Of a DNA stretch of 64,000 bases, positions 7,899-19,592 are shown in pieces. The first letter of the stretch is position 1; every line of letters starts with the position of its first letter. The DNA is taken from contig NZ_JAJNCX010000013.1 in the NCBI RefSeq assembly GCF_021026315.1, forward strand, positions 78,169-142,168, read 5' to 3'. Position numbers and translations under genes: made by a program. The notes below the pieces were generated by a model. That model was not told the DNA's origin, made no database searches, and was given only the letters and a program-made list of their open reading frames with translations. This DNA is from Rhizobium sp. C4 (GTDB taxonomy: Bacteria; Pseudomonadota; Alphaproteobacteria; Rhizobiales; Rhizobiaceae).

Positions 7899-9157
7899 AT
7901 TTCATCCGCCGCTCGCTCTTCCTGCAATTCTACGCCACGATCCTGATGGGTCTGGCGCTGGTTGCCATCGTCTTCGTCGCCTTTGCCGCCATCGGCAAGT
8001 TCGACCAGCGCGATCCGCTCTCCGCACGCCTGGGCCCCTTCCTCGATTCCGTCCTGCCGCCGCCCGGCGAGAATTTCAATCTCGACCGCGCCGTGCACCG
8101 CATGGCCGATACGGTCAACGCCGATATCAGCGTCTATGACAAGCAGGGCGCGCTGATCGCCAATGCCGGCCGCCCGGTGCCGCCGGATGTGACCACGGAT
8201 GATCCCAAGGGCTTCCGCCCGCCAAACCGCACCTTTGCCTTCGACACGCCGGACGGGCTGAAGGTCGTCGCCCGCAGCCGCCGGCCCTTCGGCCCGCATC
8301 GCCAGAACGTCGCCTTCATCATCCTGCTGATTGCCGCAGCCCTTGGCCTCGCCGCCCTGCCCGTCACCCGCCGCCTGACGCGCCGGTTGGAGACGCTGAA
8401 GACCGGCATGGACACATGGAGCGCCGGCGCGCTGCAGACGCGCCTCACCGTCGAGGGCAATGACGAGATCGCCGACGTCGCCCGTACCTTCAACATGGCC
8501 GCCGGCCGCATCGAGGAGCTGGTGACGGCGCAGAAGAACTTGCTGGCCAACGCCAGCCACGAGCTGCGCTCGCCGCTCGCACGCCTGCGCATGGCCATCG
8601 AAATGTTCGAGGCCGACCCGGGCGAAAACCTGAAGACCGAGATCGTCCGCAACATGGCCGAACTCGACGAACTGGTCGAAGAAATCCTGATCTCCAGCCG
8701 CCTGCAGGCCGGCCGCGCGGAAAGCTTCGAGGACATGGTCGACCTCGTCGCCATTGCCGCCGAAGAAAGCGCCCATTTCGACGCAGCCGACGCCGTCACC
8801 GTCACCGGCCCCTCCACCCTGATCCGCGCCAACGGCCGCCTCATCCGCCGCCTGATCCGCAACCTCCTGCAAAACGCCACCCGCCACGGCAAGCCACCCA
8901 TCGAGCTTGCCGTAACGGAAACCGCCGACGCCCTTCACCTAACGGTGACCGACCACGGCGACGGCATCCCGCAGAGCGAGCGCGAACGGATTTTCGAGCC
9001 GTTCTACCGGCCGGCAGGTCGGGCGGAAGCTGCGGGCGGCTGGGGGATCGGGCTCGCGCTGGTGCGGCAGATCGCCGAGCTGCATGGGGGGAGCGTGGTG
9101 TGCGAGGCGGCGGAAGGTGGCGGCGCGGCGTTTGTGGTGAGGTTGCCGAGGAACTGA
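7895..9157 (+). CDS. Envelope-stress-type sensor histidine kinase
   Basis: A 420-residue membrane kinase. A first membrane helix lies near residues 9-33 and a periplasmic region near 34-140. A second helix (FIILLIAAALGLAALPV) leads into a HAMP domain. The HisKA motif NASHELRSPLARL carries the phosphoacceptor H222, and the ATPase domain has NLLQNATRHG, DHGDGIPQ and GWGIGLALVRQIAELHGG. This is the layout of CpxA/EnvZ-type kinases. It partners the overlapping response regulator. The periplasmic domain shows no family I can name; the operon position beside a Spy/CpxP-like gene suggests it responds to periplasmic stress or metals. Confidence 0.92.
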   Translation: MNFIRRSLFLQFYATILMGLALVAIVFVAFAAIGKFDQRDPLSARLGPFLDSVLPPPGENFNLDRAVHRMADTVNADISVYDKQGALIANAGRPVPPDVTTDDPKGFRPPNRTFAFDTPDGLKVVARSRRPFGPHRQNVAFIILLIAAALGLAALPVTRRLTRRLETLKTGMDTWSAGALQTRLTVEGNDEIADVARTFNMAAGRIEELVTAQKNLLANASHELRSPLARLRMAIEMFEADPGENLKTEIVRNMAELDELVEEILISSRLQAGRAESFEDMVDLVAIAAEESAHFDAADAVTVTGPSTLIRANGRLIRRLIRNLLQNATRHGKPPIELAVTETADALHLTVTDHGDGIPQSERERIFEPFYRPAGRAEAAGGWGIGLALVRQIAELHGGSVVCEAAEGGGAAFVVRLPRN

Positions 9158-9251
9158 TATCTCCCGTGCGGTCAACAATAGCCTTGAAAATGAAGACAGC
9201 TTATCGCATAAATGTTCCCTATTTGTTCGATCAAGCAAGGGAATCTGCTTC

Positions 9252-9479
9252 ATGAGCTATTTGGGAATCGATGCAGCTATCACAGAATGCACTCAAGAGA
9301 TCGATCGCATTCACAATCATTTTACAGATATCGACAATGGACTGCGCCACTACACCGAGAATGAAAAAGGTGAGTTGAAGCTCGACTGCACCTCCCGCGA
9401 GAAAGAACGCGAGCAAGAAGCACTTAAAATGCAATATAACTACTTGAAGATATACAAAAACTTCGAGAAGAACAGTTAG
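9252..9479 (+). CDS. Hypothetical small charged protein
   Basis: A 75-residue ORF, AT-rich compared with its neighbours. It is rich in Glu, Lys and Asn and probably helical, with a C-terminal basic-acidic helix (SREKEREQEALKMQYNYLKI). There is no signal peptide or membrane segment. An AAGGGAATC stretch lies upstream of the ATG. It ends in front of a bidirectional terminator and next to a tRNA-Leu gene, a common landing site for accessory DNA. I do not recognise a family. The base composition suggests recent acquisition or a gene under weak selection. Confidence 0.5.
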   Translation: MSYLGIDAAITECTQEIDRIHNHFTDIDNGLRHYTENEKGELKLDCTSREKEREQEALKMQYNYLKIYKNFEKNS

Positions 9480-9511
9480 TACCAGAGCAGCTATTCTAAC
9501 TGAAACACAAC

Positions 9512-9541
9512 AAAAAACCCGGCTCAAGGCCGGGTTCTTTT
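9512..9541. terminator. Bidirectional terminator between the small ORF and tRNA-Leu
   Basis: An eight-base-pair stem (AACCCGGC/GCCGGGTT) with a five-base loop has an A-run on the left and a T-rich run on the right. It can serve both the small ORF (+) and the tRNA gene (-). Confidence 0.8.
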
Positions 9542-9561
9542 GTCTCGGCTTGAGAGCCGAA

Positions 9562-9646
9562 TGGTGCGGTCGAGAAGACTCGAACTTCCACGTCTTGCGA
9601 CACAGCGACCTCAACGCTGCGCGTCTACCAATTCCGCCACGACCGC
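9562..9646 (-). tRNA. tRNA-Leu (anticodon GAG)
   Basis: The minus strand folds as a type II tRNA. The acceptor stem is GCGGTCG/CGACCGC with discriminator A and an encoded CCA at 9562-9564. The anticodon stem CAGCG/CGCTG holds the loop TTGAGGT, giving anticodon GAG (plus-strand positions 9610-9612). A long variable arm (TGTCGCAAGACGT) and a T-arm with GTTCGAGTC are present. It reads CUC and CUU leucine codons. Confidence 0.95.
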
Positions 9647-9837
9647 ATCGTGGTAGAGCCGAATTGCTCCGGCGGGGCTGCATGTAGCAAAAGCATCTGG
9701 GGTGCACAAGTGGACGATGACGTTTTTTTGTCGGTCTGCGAGCTTTTTCAACGGCCCCTCGCCGGCGCATCGCGCCAACCCCTTGCGCGACAGGGGTTTG
9801 ACGCCCTAAATGCAGTCAAAACAAGGAAATGCCTCTC

Positions 9838-10563
9838 ATGCTTCGTCAGGATATCGCCCCTTCCATGCTCGCCGCAGAAGGCAGTCCCCCCGTTCGGTGG
9901 TGGATTTCGGACGGATTGATTCCCTATGAGGAGGCCGTCGCCGAGATGGAGCGCCAGGTGGGCCTGATTGCCGATGGTCAGGCCGATGAACTGGTCTGGC
10001 TGCTGGAACATCCGCCGCTCTACACGGCCGGCACCAGCGCGGATGCCAAGGACCTCGTGCAGCCCGATCGCTTCCCGGTCTTTGCCACCGGCCGCGGCGG
10101 CGAATATACCTATCACGGCCCCGGCCAGAGGGTCGCCTATGTCATGCTGGACCTGAAGCGCCGGCGGCAGGATGTGCGTGCCTATGTGGCGGCACTCGAA
10201 GAGGTGATCATCCGCACGCTCGATTCGATGAATGTCAGGGGCGAGCGGCGCGAGGATCGCGTCGGCGTCTGGGTGCGCCGACCGGAAAAGCCGGTGCTTC
10301 CCGATGGCTCCATGTCGGAAGACAAGATTGCAGCACTTGGCATTCGCCTGCGCAAATGGGTGAGCTTTCACGGCCTGTCACTGAATGTGGACCCCGACCT
10401 CGACCATTTCGGCGGCATCGTGCCCTGCGGGATTTCCGCCTATGGCGTCACCAGCCTTGTCGATCTCGGCCTGCCGGTGATGATGGCGGATGTCGATATA
10501 CGCCTGCGCGAAGCCTTCGAGGAGGTCTTCGGGCCAACGGTGAGCGTGGCGTCCTCAGGCTGA
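9838..10563 (+). CDS. lipB: Octanoyltransferase LipB
   Basis: LipB moves the octanoyl group from acyl carrier protein to lipoyl-dependent enzymes, the first step of lipoate synthesis. The 241 residues are of normal length. Visible signatures are [20 protein letters not shown], the catalytic cysteine in [14 protein letters not shown], and the lysine in [14 protein letters not shown]. An AAGGAA at 9823-9828 is well spaced from the ATG at 9838, which is preferred to the ATG at 9829 that almost touches it. The 3' end overlaps the convergent M50 protease gene by nine bases. Confidence 0.95.
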   Translation: MLRQDIAPSMLAAEGSPPVRWWISDGLIPYEEAVAEMERQVGLIADGQADELVWLLEHPPLYTAGTSADAKDLVQPDRFPVFATGRGGEYTYHGPGQRVAYVMLDLKRRRQDVRAYVAALEEVIIRTLDSMNVRGERREDRVGVWVRRPEKPVLPDGSMSEDKIAALGIRLRKWVSFHGLSLNVDPDLDHFGGIVPCGISAYGVTSLVDLGLPVMMADVDIRLREAFEEVFGPTVSVASSG

Positions 10564-11817
10564 GCCGAACAGCAGGCCAGCGGAGAAGACGATCGCGAAA
10601 CTGTGGATGATCACGGCGGCGTAGAGGCCGAGGCCGACCAGCAGGCGCTCTGCCGGACGCATCGGGGCCAGTTCGTCGCGCATCTTGATCGTGCCGGCGC
10701 TGATCATGCTCAGCAGCGCGAAGACGGCGAGCGACACGATCAGGATTTCCTGCGGCACGCCCACTTCCCAGCCGGTGACGGCAATGACCGCCGAAATGCC
10801 GAAGCTGCCGACCATCTGCATGCCGAGCCCGGGAAAGATCCGCCGCAGCACCTGGCCGCCGTCGAACCGCGCCATTGGCAGCAGGTTGAGCAGATTGAAG
10901 CCGCCGAGGATGAGGATCATCACCAGGAGCGGCCGGTCGAGCGTGGCCGCAGCCGCGCTCTTCGCCGCCGCTTCATGGCCGACAATGGCGATCGGCACGA
11001 CAAAGGCCGACATGCCGGCGCCCATCAGCGCGCAGGTCGCGGCTTCGAAATTGGAATTGTAGGGCCGCCCGCCGATCGCGATCCCGCCGAGAAGCGGCAC
11101 GAAGATCATCCGCGCCGTGCGATGCCCGAAGGCGCGATAGGCCGCCATGTGCCCGAGTTCGTGCATGACGATGACGAGCGTCAGGATCGTCGACAGCACG
11201 AGTCCATTTGCCGTCAGACCGAAGAACGGCCAGAACAGCAGCGTCGACAGAACGGCAAGGAAGACCTGCATCGGCGGATGTTCGAACATCCCGACCTTCT
11301 TCGCCTCGCCCGTCTTCAGCCAGCCTTCCAGCGAGCGCATTTCCCGGCGCAGCGCAAAATAGCGGTAAACGAGGAAAGCGATGCCGCGATAGCGGTCCGT
11401 CTGCTCGACCGTAAGCTCCGTCACCCCGCCTTCGGCCCGCAGCTGCCGCCGCTCGCTGAAGGATGCCCAGACGGTGGGATCAAGCGCCGTGTCGTCGACG
11501 ACCCGCGTCGAAAAGGCGAAGCGGTCTTCGCGGGAAATTTCAAGTACGCGCTCGATCGGCGCGCCCTTGCGGTCGAGGTGCTGATAGGACTGTCGGGCAA
11601 AGCGTCCAGCCGGGTCTTCGGCCCGCGAGGACAGAAGCGACGGGTTCCAGTCGGCATGTTCGCCGAGCGGATCGATGGCCGACCAGAGATGCTCGGGCTT
11701 GGTATCGAATCGGCGGGTCATCCTGAGTGTGCGCACACCCACGGGCGCCGCCATGATCAGCCAAAGCAGGAACAGGTTGATCGCCAAAAGGATCAGCCCG
11801 GGATTGATCGTTTCCAC
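10555..11817 (-). CDS. SRPBCC-domain / M50 site-2-type membrane protease fusion
   Basis: A 420-residue membrane protein with a GTG start and GAGG upstream. After a first membrane helix (residues 7-25) comes a soluble domain, about 35-165, of the SRPBCC/START-like type ([20 protein letters not shown]). The second half is an M50-like zinc metalloprotease. The zinc motif HELGH lies in [20 protein letters not shown], and the second motif [15 protein letters not shown] supplies the metal-binding aspartate. Seven or so membrane helices follow. Site-2 proteases cut membrane-buried substrates. The substrate here is unknown, and the lipid-binding-like domain on the N-terminal side is unusual. Confidence 0.75.
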   Translation of the reverse strand: METINPGLILLAINLFLLWLIMAAPVGVRTLRMTRRFDTKPEHLWSAIDPLGEHADWNPSLLSSRAEDPAGRFARQSYQHLDRKGAPIERVLEISREDRFAFSTRVVDDTALDPTVWASFSERRQLRAEGGVTELTVEQTDRYRGIAFLVYRYFALRREMRSLEGWLKTGEAKKVGMFEHPPMQVFLAVLSTLLFWPFFGLTANGLVLSTILTLVIVMHELGHMAAYRAFGHRTARMIFVPLLGGIAIGGRPYNSNFEAATCALMGAGMSAFVVPIAIVGHEAAAKSAAAATLDRPLLVMILILGGFNLLNLLPMARFDGGQVLRRIFPGLGMQMVGSFGISAVIAVTGWEVGVPQEILIVSLAVFALLSMISAGTIKMRDELAPMRPAERLLVGLGLYAAVIIHSFAIVFSAGLLFGSA

Positions 11818-12031
11818 CGTCAGAACCTCGATACAACGCGGAGGAGAATGAAAACATTAACACACGAAAGTTAACGCTAACCTTCGGCTGACCGCAGCGC
11901 CTCTCCCGCAGCGACACAAGCGCGCAGTCCCGCCGCAAGCCCGCAAGCACCGCGTCACGCGGGCCGTGCGCACGTTGACAAGCATCGGATTCCTTGCATC
12001 TTTCTTGAAACAGGGAGCGGGGGGATATTTC

Positions 12032-13645
12032 ATGGAATTCGATTACGTGATCGTTGGCGGCGGGTCCGCCGGCTCAGTGCTGGCTGCACGCCTTTCGGAA
12101 GATGCGCGCCTCACGGTCTGCCTGCTGGAGGCGGGCGGCGAAGGGCGCGGGCTTGTCACCCGCCTGCCCTTCGGCACCATCGCCACCCTGCCCGGCAAGC
12201 CGAAGATCACCAACTGGGCCTTCGAGACGGTGCCGCAGAAGGGCCTCAACGGCCGGCGGGGCTACCAGCCGCGCGGCAAGGCGCTCGGCGGCTCCAGCGC
12301 CATCAACGCCATGCTCTATGTGCGCGGCCAGCCGGAGGACTATGACGGCTGGGCGCTGGACGGCTGCCCCGGCTGGGGCTGGCACGACATGTTGCCCTGG
12401 TTCCTGAAATCGGAAGGCAACCAGCGCGGCGCCTCGTCCCTGCATGGCGCAGACGGGCCGCTGCAGGTGTCCGAGCAGCAGACACCGCGCGGGCTGACGG
12501 AAGATTTCATCCGCGCCGCAGAGGAATGCCAGATCCGCCGCAATGACGACTTCAACGGCCCGGAGCAGGAAGGCGTCGGTCTCTACCAGGTGACACAGTT
12601 TCACGGTGGCGCGAAGAATGGCGAGCGCTGCTCGGCCGCCGCCGCCTATCTCCACCCGGTGGTGGGCCGCCGCAACCTGAAGGTCATGACCGGCGTCGAG
12701 GCGCAGCGGGTCATCTTCGAAGGCAAGCGCGCCGTCGGCGTCCGCTACAAGGAAAACGGCACGGAACGGAATCTCAGGGCACGCCGCGAAGTCATCATCT
12801 CCTCCGGCGCCTTCGGCTCGCCGCAGCTCCTCATGCTATCGGGCATCGGACCGGGCGCGCATCTGCAATCGCTCGGCATCGAGGTGATCAACGACCTGCC
12901 CGGCGTCGGCCAGAACCTGCAGGACCATCTCGACTATGTGCTGCCGGTGTTCACCACCATCAAGGACACGGTCGGCATCGGCCTTGCCGGCACCGCCAAG
13001 ATCATCGCCGAGGCGCTGCGCTGGCGGCGCGACGGCACGGGCATGCTGGCGACGCCCTTTGCCGAGGGCGGCGCCTTCATCAAGTCCTCGCCCGATGTCG
13101 ACCGCCCCGACCTGCAGCTGCATTTCGTGCTCGGCATCCTCGATGATCACGCCCGCAAGCTGCATCCCGGCTACGGCTATTCCATCCATGTCTGCGTGCT
13201 GCGACCGAAAAGCCGTGGCGAGGTGAAGCTCGCAAGCCGCGATGCAGCCGCCGCGCCGCTGATTGACCCGAACTACCTCGCCGACCCGCGCGATGCGGAG
13301 CTGATGCTGAAGGGCGTCAAGCGCGTCCGTGCGATTGCGGAAGCCCCCGCGCTTGCCCGCCACTTCAAGCGCGAACTCTTCCCGCTGAAGACAGGCAGCG
13401 ATGAAGAGCTGATGGAGCATGTCCGCGCCCGCGCCGACACGATCTATCACCCCGTCGGCACCTGCCGCATGGGCAACGGACCGATGGCCGTGGTCGATAC
13501 CAGCCTGAAGGTGCGCGGGCTCGACGGGCTGCGCGTCATCGACGCCTCGATCATGCCGAACCTCATCAGCGGCAACACCAATGCGCCGACAATCGCAATT
13601 GCCGAACGCATGGCCGTCGAGATCGCGGCGGCGGGCCGGGGATGA
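12032..13645 (+). CDS. GMC family FAD-dependent oxidoreductase (choline/alcohol dehydrogenase-like)
   Basis: A 537-residue flavoprotein of the glucose-methanol-choline family. The N-terminal dinucleotide-binding motif is YVIVGGGSAGSVLAARLSED, followed by KALGGSSAINAMLYVRGQ (GMC signature 1), SGAFGSPQLLMLSGIGP (signature 2) and the C-terminal HPVGTCRMG with NTNAPTIAIAERMA. The start at 12032 has GGGGGA upstream and places the Rossmann motif at the terminus. The oxidised alcohol cannot be told from sequence. It is not next to betaine genes, so a choline role is not supported. The following gene is a formaldehyde-detoxifying dehydrogenase, which makes an alcohol substrate plausible. Confidence 0.88.
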   Translation: MEFDYVIVGGGSAGSVLAARLSEDARLTVCLLEAGGEGRGLVTRLPFGTIATLPGKPKITNWAFETVPQKGLNGRRGYQPRGKALGGSSAINAMLYVRGQPEDYDGWALDGCPGWGWHDMLPWFLKSEGNQRGASSLHGADGPLQVSEQQTPRGLTEDFIRAAEECQIRRNDDFNGPEQEGVGLYQVTQFHGGAKNGERCSAAAAYLHPVVGRRNLKVMTGVEAQRVIFEGKRAVGVRYKENGTERNLRARREVIISSGAFGSPQLLMLSGIGPGAHLQSLGIEVINDLPGVGQNLQDHLDYVLPVFTTIKDTVGIGLAGTAKIIAEALRWRRDGTGMLATPFAEGGAFIKSSPDVDRPDLQLHFVLGILDDHARKLHPGYGYSIHVCVLRPKSRGEVKLASRDAAAAPLIDPNYLADPRDAELMLKGVKRVRAIAEAPALARHFKRELFPLKTGSDEELMEHVRARADTIYHPVGTCRMGNGPMAVVDTSLKVRGLDGLRVIDASIMPNLISGNTNAPTIAIAERMAVEIAAAGRG

Positions 13646-13739
13646 TTTATGCCGCGGCGGGGCTTGAGCAGGAGCTGCAAGCCATGCCAAAACGTCCGCA
13701 TCGACATTTGATTTATAAGCGAAATCGGAAGGAAGCCCC

Positions 13740-14867
13740 ATGGATGTCCGCGCAGCCGTCGCCGTTCAGGCCGGAAAACCACTTGAGATCATGACCGTGC
13801 AGCTGGAAGGGCCGAAAGCCGGTGAAGTCCTGGTCGAGATCAAGGCGACGGGTATCTGCCACACGGATGATTTCACGCTGTCTGGCGCCGACCCCGAAGG
13901 TCTGTTTCCGGCCATTCTGGGCCATGAGGGCGCCGGCATCGTTGTGGATGTGGGCCCCGGCGTGACCTCGCTGAAGAAGGGCGACCACGTCATTCCGCTC
14001 TACACGCCGGAATGCCGCGAGTGCTATTCGTGCACCTCGCGCAAGACCAACCTCTGCACCTCGATCCGTTCGACCCAGGGTCAAGGCGTAATGCCGGACG
14101 GCACGAGCCGCTTCTCGATCGGCAAGGACAAGATCCACCATTACATGGGCTGCTCGACCTTCGCGAATTTCACCGTTCTGCCGGAAATTGCACTGGCCAA
14201 GATCAACCCCGATGCGCCCTTCGACAAGGTCTGTTACATCGGCTGCGGCGTCACGACGGGTATCGGCGCCGTCATCAACACGGCCAAGGTCGAGATCGGC
14301 TCGACCGCGATTGTCTTCGGCCTCGGCGGCATCGGGTTGAACGTGCTGCAGGGTCTGCGGCTTGCCGGCGCAGACATGATCATCGGCGTGGACATCAACC
14401 CGGATCGCAAGGCCTGGGGCGAAAAGTTCGGCATGACGCATTTCGTCAACCCGAAGGACGTCGGCGACGACATCGTGCCCTACCTCGTCAACATGACCAA
14501 GCGCCATGGCGACCTGATTGGCGGTGCGGATTATACGTTTGACTGCACGGGCAACACCAAGGTCATGCGCCAGGCGCTCGAAGCATCCCATCGCGGCTGG
14601 GGCAAGTCGGTCATCATCGGTGTTGCCGGCGCCGGTCAGGAAATTTCGACACGTCCTTTCCAGCTGGTCACCGGCCGCAACTGGATGGGCACGGCCTTTG
14701 GCGGTGCGCGCGGCCGCACGGACGTGCCGAAGATCGTGGAATGGTACATGGAAGGCAAGATCCAGATCGACCCGATGATCACCCACACGATGCCTCTGGA
14801 AGACATCAACCACGGCTTCGAGCTGATGCACAAGGGCGAGAGCATTCGCGGCGTCGTGCTTTATTGA
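13740..14867 (+). CDS. frmA: S-(hydroxymethyl)glutathione dehydrogenase / class III alcohol dehydrogenase
   Basis: A zinc- and NAD-dependent enzyme of 375 residues that oxidises S-hydroxymethylglutathione (formaldehyde plus glutathione) and can also reduce S-nitrosoglutathione. The catalytic zinc ligands lie in [12 protein letters not shown] and LGHEGAGIV. The structural zinc cysteines are in [17 protein letters not shown], and the nucleotide fold is [22 protein letters not shown] lies just before the ATG. The ElaA-like acetyltransferase starts two bases after its stop, so they form an operon. No S-formylglutathione hydrolase gene is in view. Confidence 0.95.
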   Translation: MDVRAAVAVQAGKPLEIMTVQLEGPKAGEVLVEIKATGICHTDDFTLSGADPEGLFPAILGHEGAGIVVDVGPGVTSLKKGDHVIPLYTPECRECYSCTSRKTNLCTSIRSTQGQGVMPDGTSRFSIGKDKIHHYMGCSTFANFTVLPEIALAKINPDAPFDKVCYIGCGVTTGIGAVINTAKVEIGSTAIVFGLGGIGLNVLQGLRLAGADMIIGVDINPDRKAWGEKFGMTHFVNPKDVGDDIVPYLVNMTKRHGDLIGGADYTFDCTGNTKVMRQALEASHRGWGKSVIIGVAGAGQEISTRPFQLVTGRNWMGTAFGGARGRTDVPKIVEWYMEGKIQIDPMITHTMPLEDINHGFELMHKGESIRGVVLY

Positions 14868-14869
14868 CC

Positions 14870-15322
14870 ATGGCCGCGCCTTACAAGCTCGATGTGCGGA
14901 AGATGGAAGAATTTTCCGCCGTCGATCTCTATGAAATGCTGAAGCTGCGCGTCGACGTCTTCGTCGTCGAGCAGCACTGCCCCTATCCGGAACTCGACGG
15001 CAACGACAAGGACTGCCTGCATCTGCGGTTACTGATGGATGGGGAATTGTTGGCCTGTGCAAGGCTCTGGCGTCCGACACCGGAGCATCATACGCGGATC
15101 GGACGCGTGGCGGTCTCACCGCACCATCGCGGCAGACGGCTCGGCGAAGCCTTGATGCGCGAGGCGATTTCAGAGCTGAAGAAGCGCCATCCCGGCGAAC
15201 CGATCGAGATCTCGGCGCAGAGCCATCTGCAGAAATTCTACGGATCGCTAGGCTTCAAGGTGATCTCAAACGAATATATTGAAGACGGCATCCCGCATGT
15301 GGATATGCTGAAAAACGCCTGA
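14870..15322 (+). CDS. ElaA-like GNAT family N-acetyltransferase
   Basis: A 150-residue acetyltransferase of the GNAT fold, closest in pattern to ElaA. The N-terminal region has the ElaA-like FVVEQHCPYPELDGND, and the acetyl-CoA site is in IGRVAVSPHHRGRRLGEALM. The acceptor is unknown. The ATG at 14870 follows the stop of the formaldehyde dehydrogenase by two bases, indicating coupled expression. It ends before a strong bidirectional terminator. Confidence 0.88.
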   Translation: MAAPYKLDVRKMEEFSAVDLYEMLKLRVDVFVVEQHCPYPELDGNDKDCLHLRLLMDGELLACARLWRPTPEHHTRIGRVAVSPHHRGRRLGEALMREAISELKKRHPGEPIEISAQSHLQKFYGSLGFKVISNEYIEDGIPHVDMLKNA

Positions 15323-15368
15323 GCGACGAAAGGCGGGGATACAGCTTCGCCTTCATGGACAGAAATGC

Positions 15369-15407
15369 AAAAAGCCCGCGAAACCATCAGGTTTCGCGGG
15401 CTTTTTT
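15369..15407. terminator. Bidirectional terminator between the acetyltransferase and alaS
   Basis: A long near-perfect stem (AAGCCCGCGAAACC/GGTTTCGCGGGCTT) with a four-base loop is flanked by A and T runs. It serves both converging genes. Confidence 0.9.
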
Positions 15408-15424
15408 GATTCTATTCCGTTACG

Positions 15425-18085
<2,661 letters not shown>

Positions 18086-18212
18086 GGGAGCCCTTCAACA
18101 TTTTCGACTTCAAACCGCATGCGGTCCACCCCCGCAAGAGCCGGGGAAACAAGCGCTTTTATAACCCGCTCGTCCAACTGTCCAGACTTGAGGATCACGG
18201 GAAATAATCAAA

Positions 18213-18248
18213 TAAAAACCGGCCGCATCGCATCACGACACGGCCGGC
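18213..18248 (-). terminator. recA terminator
   Basis: On the minus strand CCGGCCG and CGGCCGG arms are followed by TTTTTATT, about 30 bases past the recA stop. Confidence 0.85.
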
Positions 18249-18278
18249 TTCAAAAACATCGTCCCGAAGGACTGGATA

Positions 18279-19367
18279 TTACATGTCGGCAGCCATGTCG
18301 CCGTCTTCGCCTTCCGGACCGCCCTTGTCGAGCAGCTGGTCGGCGAGAAGGCCGGCGTTCTGGCGCAGCGCCATCTCGATCTCGTTGGCAAGCGCCGGAT
18401 TGTCGCGCAGGCACTGCTTGGCGTTTTCACGGCCCTGGCCGAGACGCTGGCTGTTATAGGAGAACCAGGCACCCGACTTCTCGACGATTCCGGCCTTGAC
18501 GCCGAGATCGACCAGTTCGCCGGTCTTGGAGACGCCTTCGCCATACATGATGTCGAATTCGACCTGCTTGAAGGGCGGTGCCATCTTGTTCTTGACGACC
18601 TTGACGCGCGTCTGGTTGCCGACAACCTCTTCGCGATCCTTCACCGCGCCGATGCGGCGGATGTCGAGACGAACCGACGCGTAGAACTTCAGCGCGTTAC
18701 CGCCCGTCGTCGTTTCCGGCGAGCCGAACATGACGCCGATCTTCATGCGGATCTGGTTGATGAAGATGACCATGCAGTTCGACCGCGAGATCGAGGCGGT
18801 CAGCTTGCGCAGCGCCTGGCTCATCAGGCGGGCCTGCATGCCCGGCAGGCTGTCGCCCATTTCGCCTTCGATTTCGGCGCGCGGCGTCAGGGCCGCCACC
18901 GAGTCGATGACGAGGACGTCGATGGCCCCGGAACGCACAAGCGTGTCGGTGATTTCCAGCGCCTGTTCGCCCGTGTCCGGCTGCGAGATCAGCAGGTTCT
19001 GCAGGTCTACACCGAGCTTGCGGGCATAGACCGGGTCGAGCGCATGTTCGGCGTCGACGAAGGCGCAGATACCGCCCTTCTTCTGGGCTTCCGCAATCGT
19101 CTGCAGAGCCAGGGTCGTCTTGCCCGAGCTTTCAGGACCATAGATCTCGATAATGCGGCCCTTCGGCAGACCGCCGACGCCCAATGCAATATCGAGCCCC
19201 AAAGACCCTGTCGAAACAGTCTCGATCTCAACGATATTCTCGTTCGAGCCGAGCTTCATGATGGAGCCCTTGCCGAACGAACGCTCGATCTGTGAAAGTG
19301 CGGCTTCAAGAGCCTTGCTTTTATCCACCGATTTGTCCTCTACCAGCCGCAAAGAATTCTGTGCCAT
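18279..19367 (-). CDS. recA: Recombinase RecA
   Basis: RecA catalyses homologous strand exchange and triggers LexA self-cleavage. The 362 residues are of normal length. Walker A is [13 protein letters not shown]. Other landmarks are [35 protein letters not shown] and [20 protein letters not shown]. The C-terminus is acidic ([10 protein letters not shown]). A candidate promoter with an overlapping LexA-like box lies upstream. It is divergent from psuK and has its own terminator. Confidence 0.98.
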   Translation of the reverse strand: MAQNSLRLVEDKSVDKSKALEAALSQIERSFGKGSIMKLGSNENIVEIETVSTGSLGLDIALGVGGLPKGRIIEIYGPESSGKTTLALQTIAEAQKKGGICAFVDAEHALDPVYARKLGVDLQNLLISQPDTGEQALEITDTLVRSGAIDVLVIDSVAALTPRAEIEGEMGDSLPGMQARLMSQALRKLTASISRSNCMVIFINQIRMKIGVMFGSPETTTGGNALKFYASVRLDIRRIGAVKDREEVVGNQTRVKVVKNKMAPPFKQVEFDIMYGEGVSKTGELVDLGVKAGIVEKSGAWFSYNSQRLGQGRENAKQCLRDNPALANEIEMALRQNAGLLADQLLDKGGPEGEDGDMAADM

Positions 19368-19422
19368 GGCTCCACCTTTAGGTTATTGAAGCAGCCTGGG
19401 CAACAGCGCCGCCGATGCCGAT

Positions 19423-19451
19423 TTTGTACATGATATGTTCTCATTTCGCAA
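19423..19451 (-). promoter_or_regulatory. recA promoter with overlapping LexA (SOS) box
   Basis: On the minus strand TTGCGA (-35) and TACAAA (-10) are 17 bases apart. Within this lies GAAC-N7-GTAC (plus strand GTAC-N7-GTTC, 19426-19440). That is one mismatch from the alphaproteobacterial LexA consensus GTTC-N7-GTTC. Its placement over the spacer and -10 fits repression. Confidence 0.65.
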
Positions 19452-19592
19452 GAGCCATTCAAGCAATTGAGAAAAATGAGGAAATTGACGCGTGTTCACA
19501 TTATGTTTCAGCTGTGAATTCAAGCACTTCAGATTGACCGGGCCGGCCTCGCCCTCCCCGGTTTCCAGCTTTGATTCGGAAAGGACAGTGCA

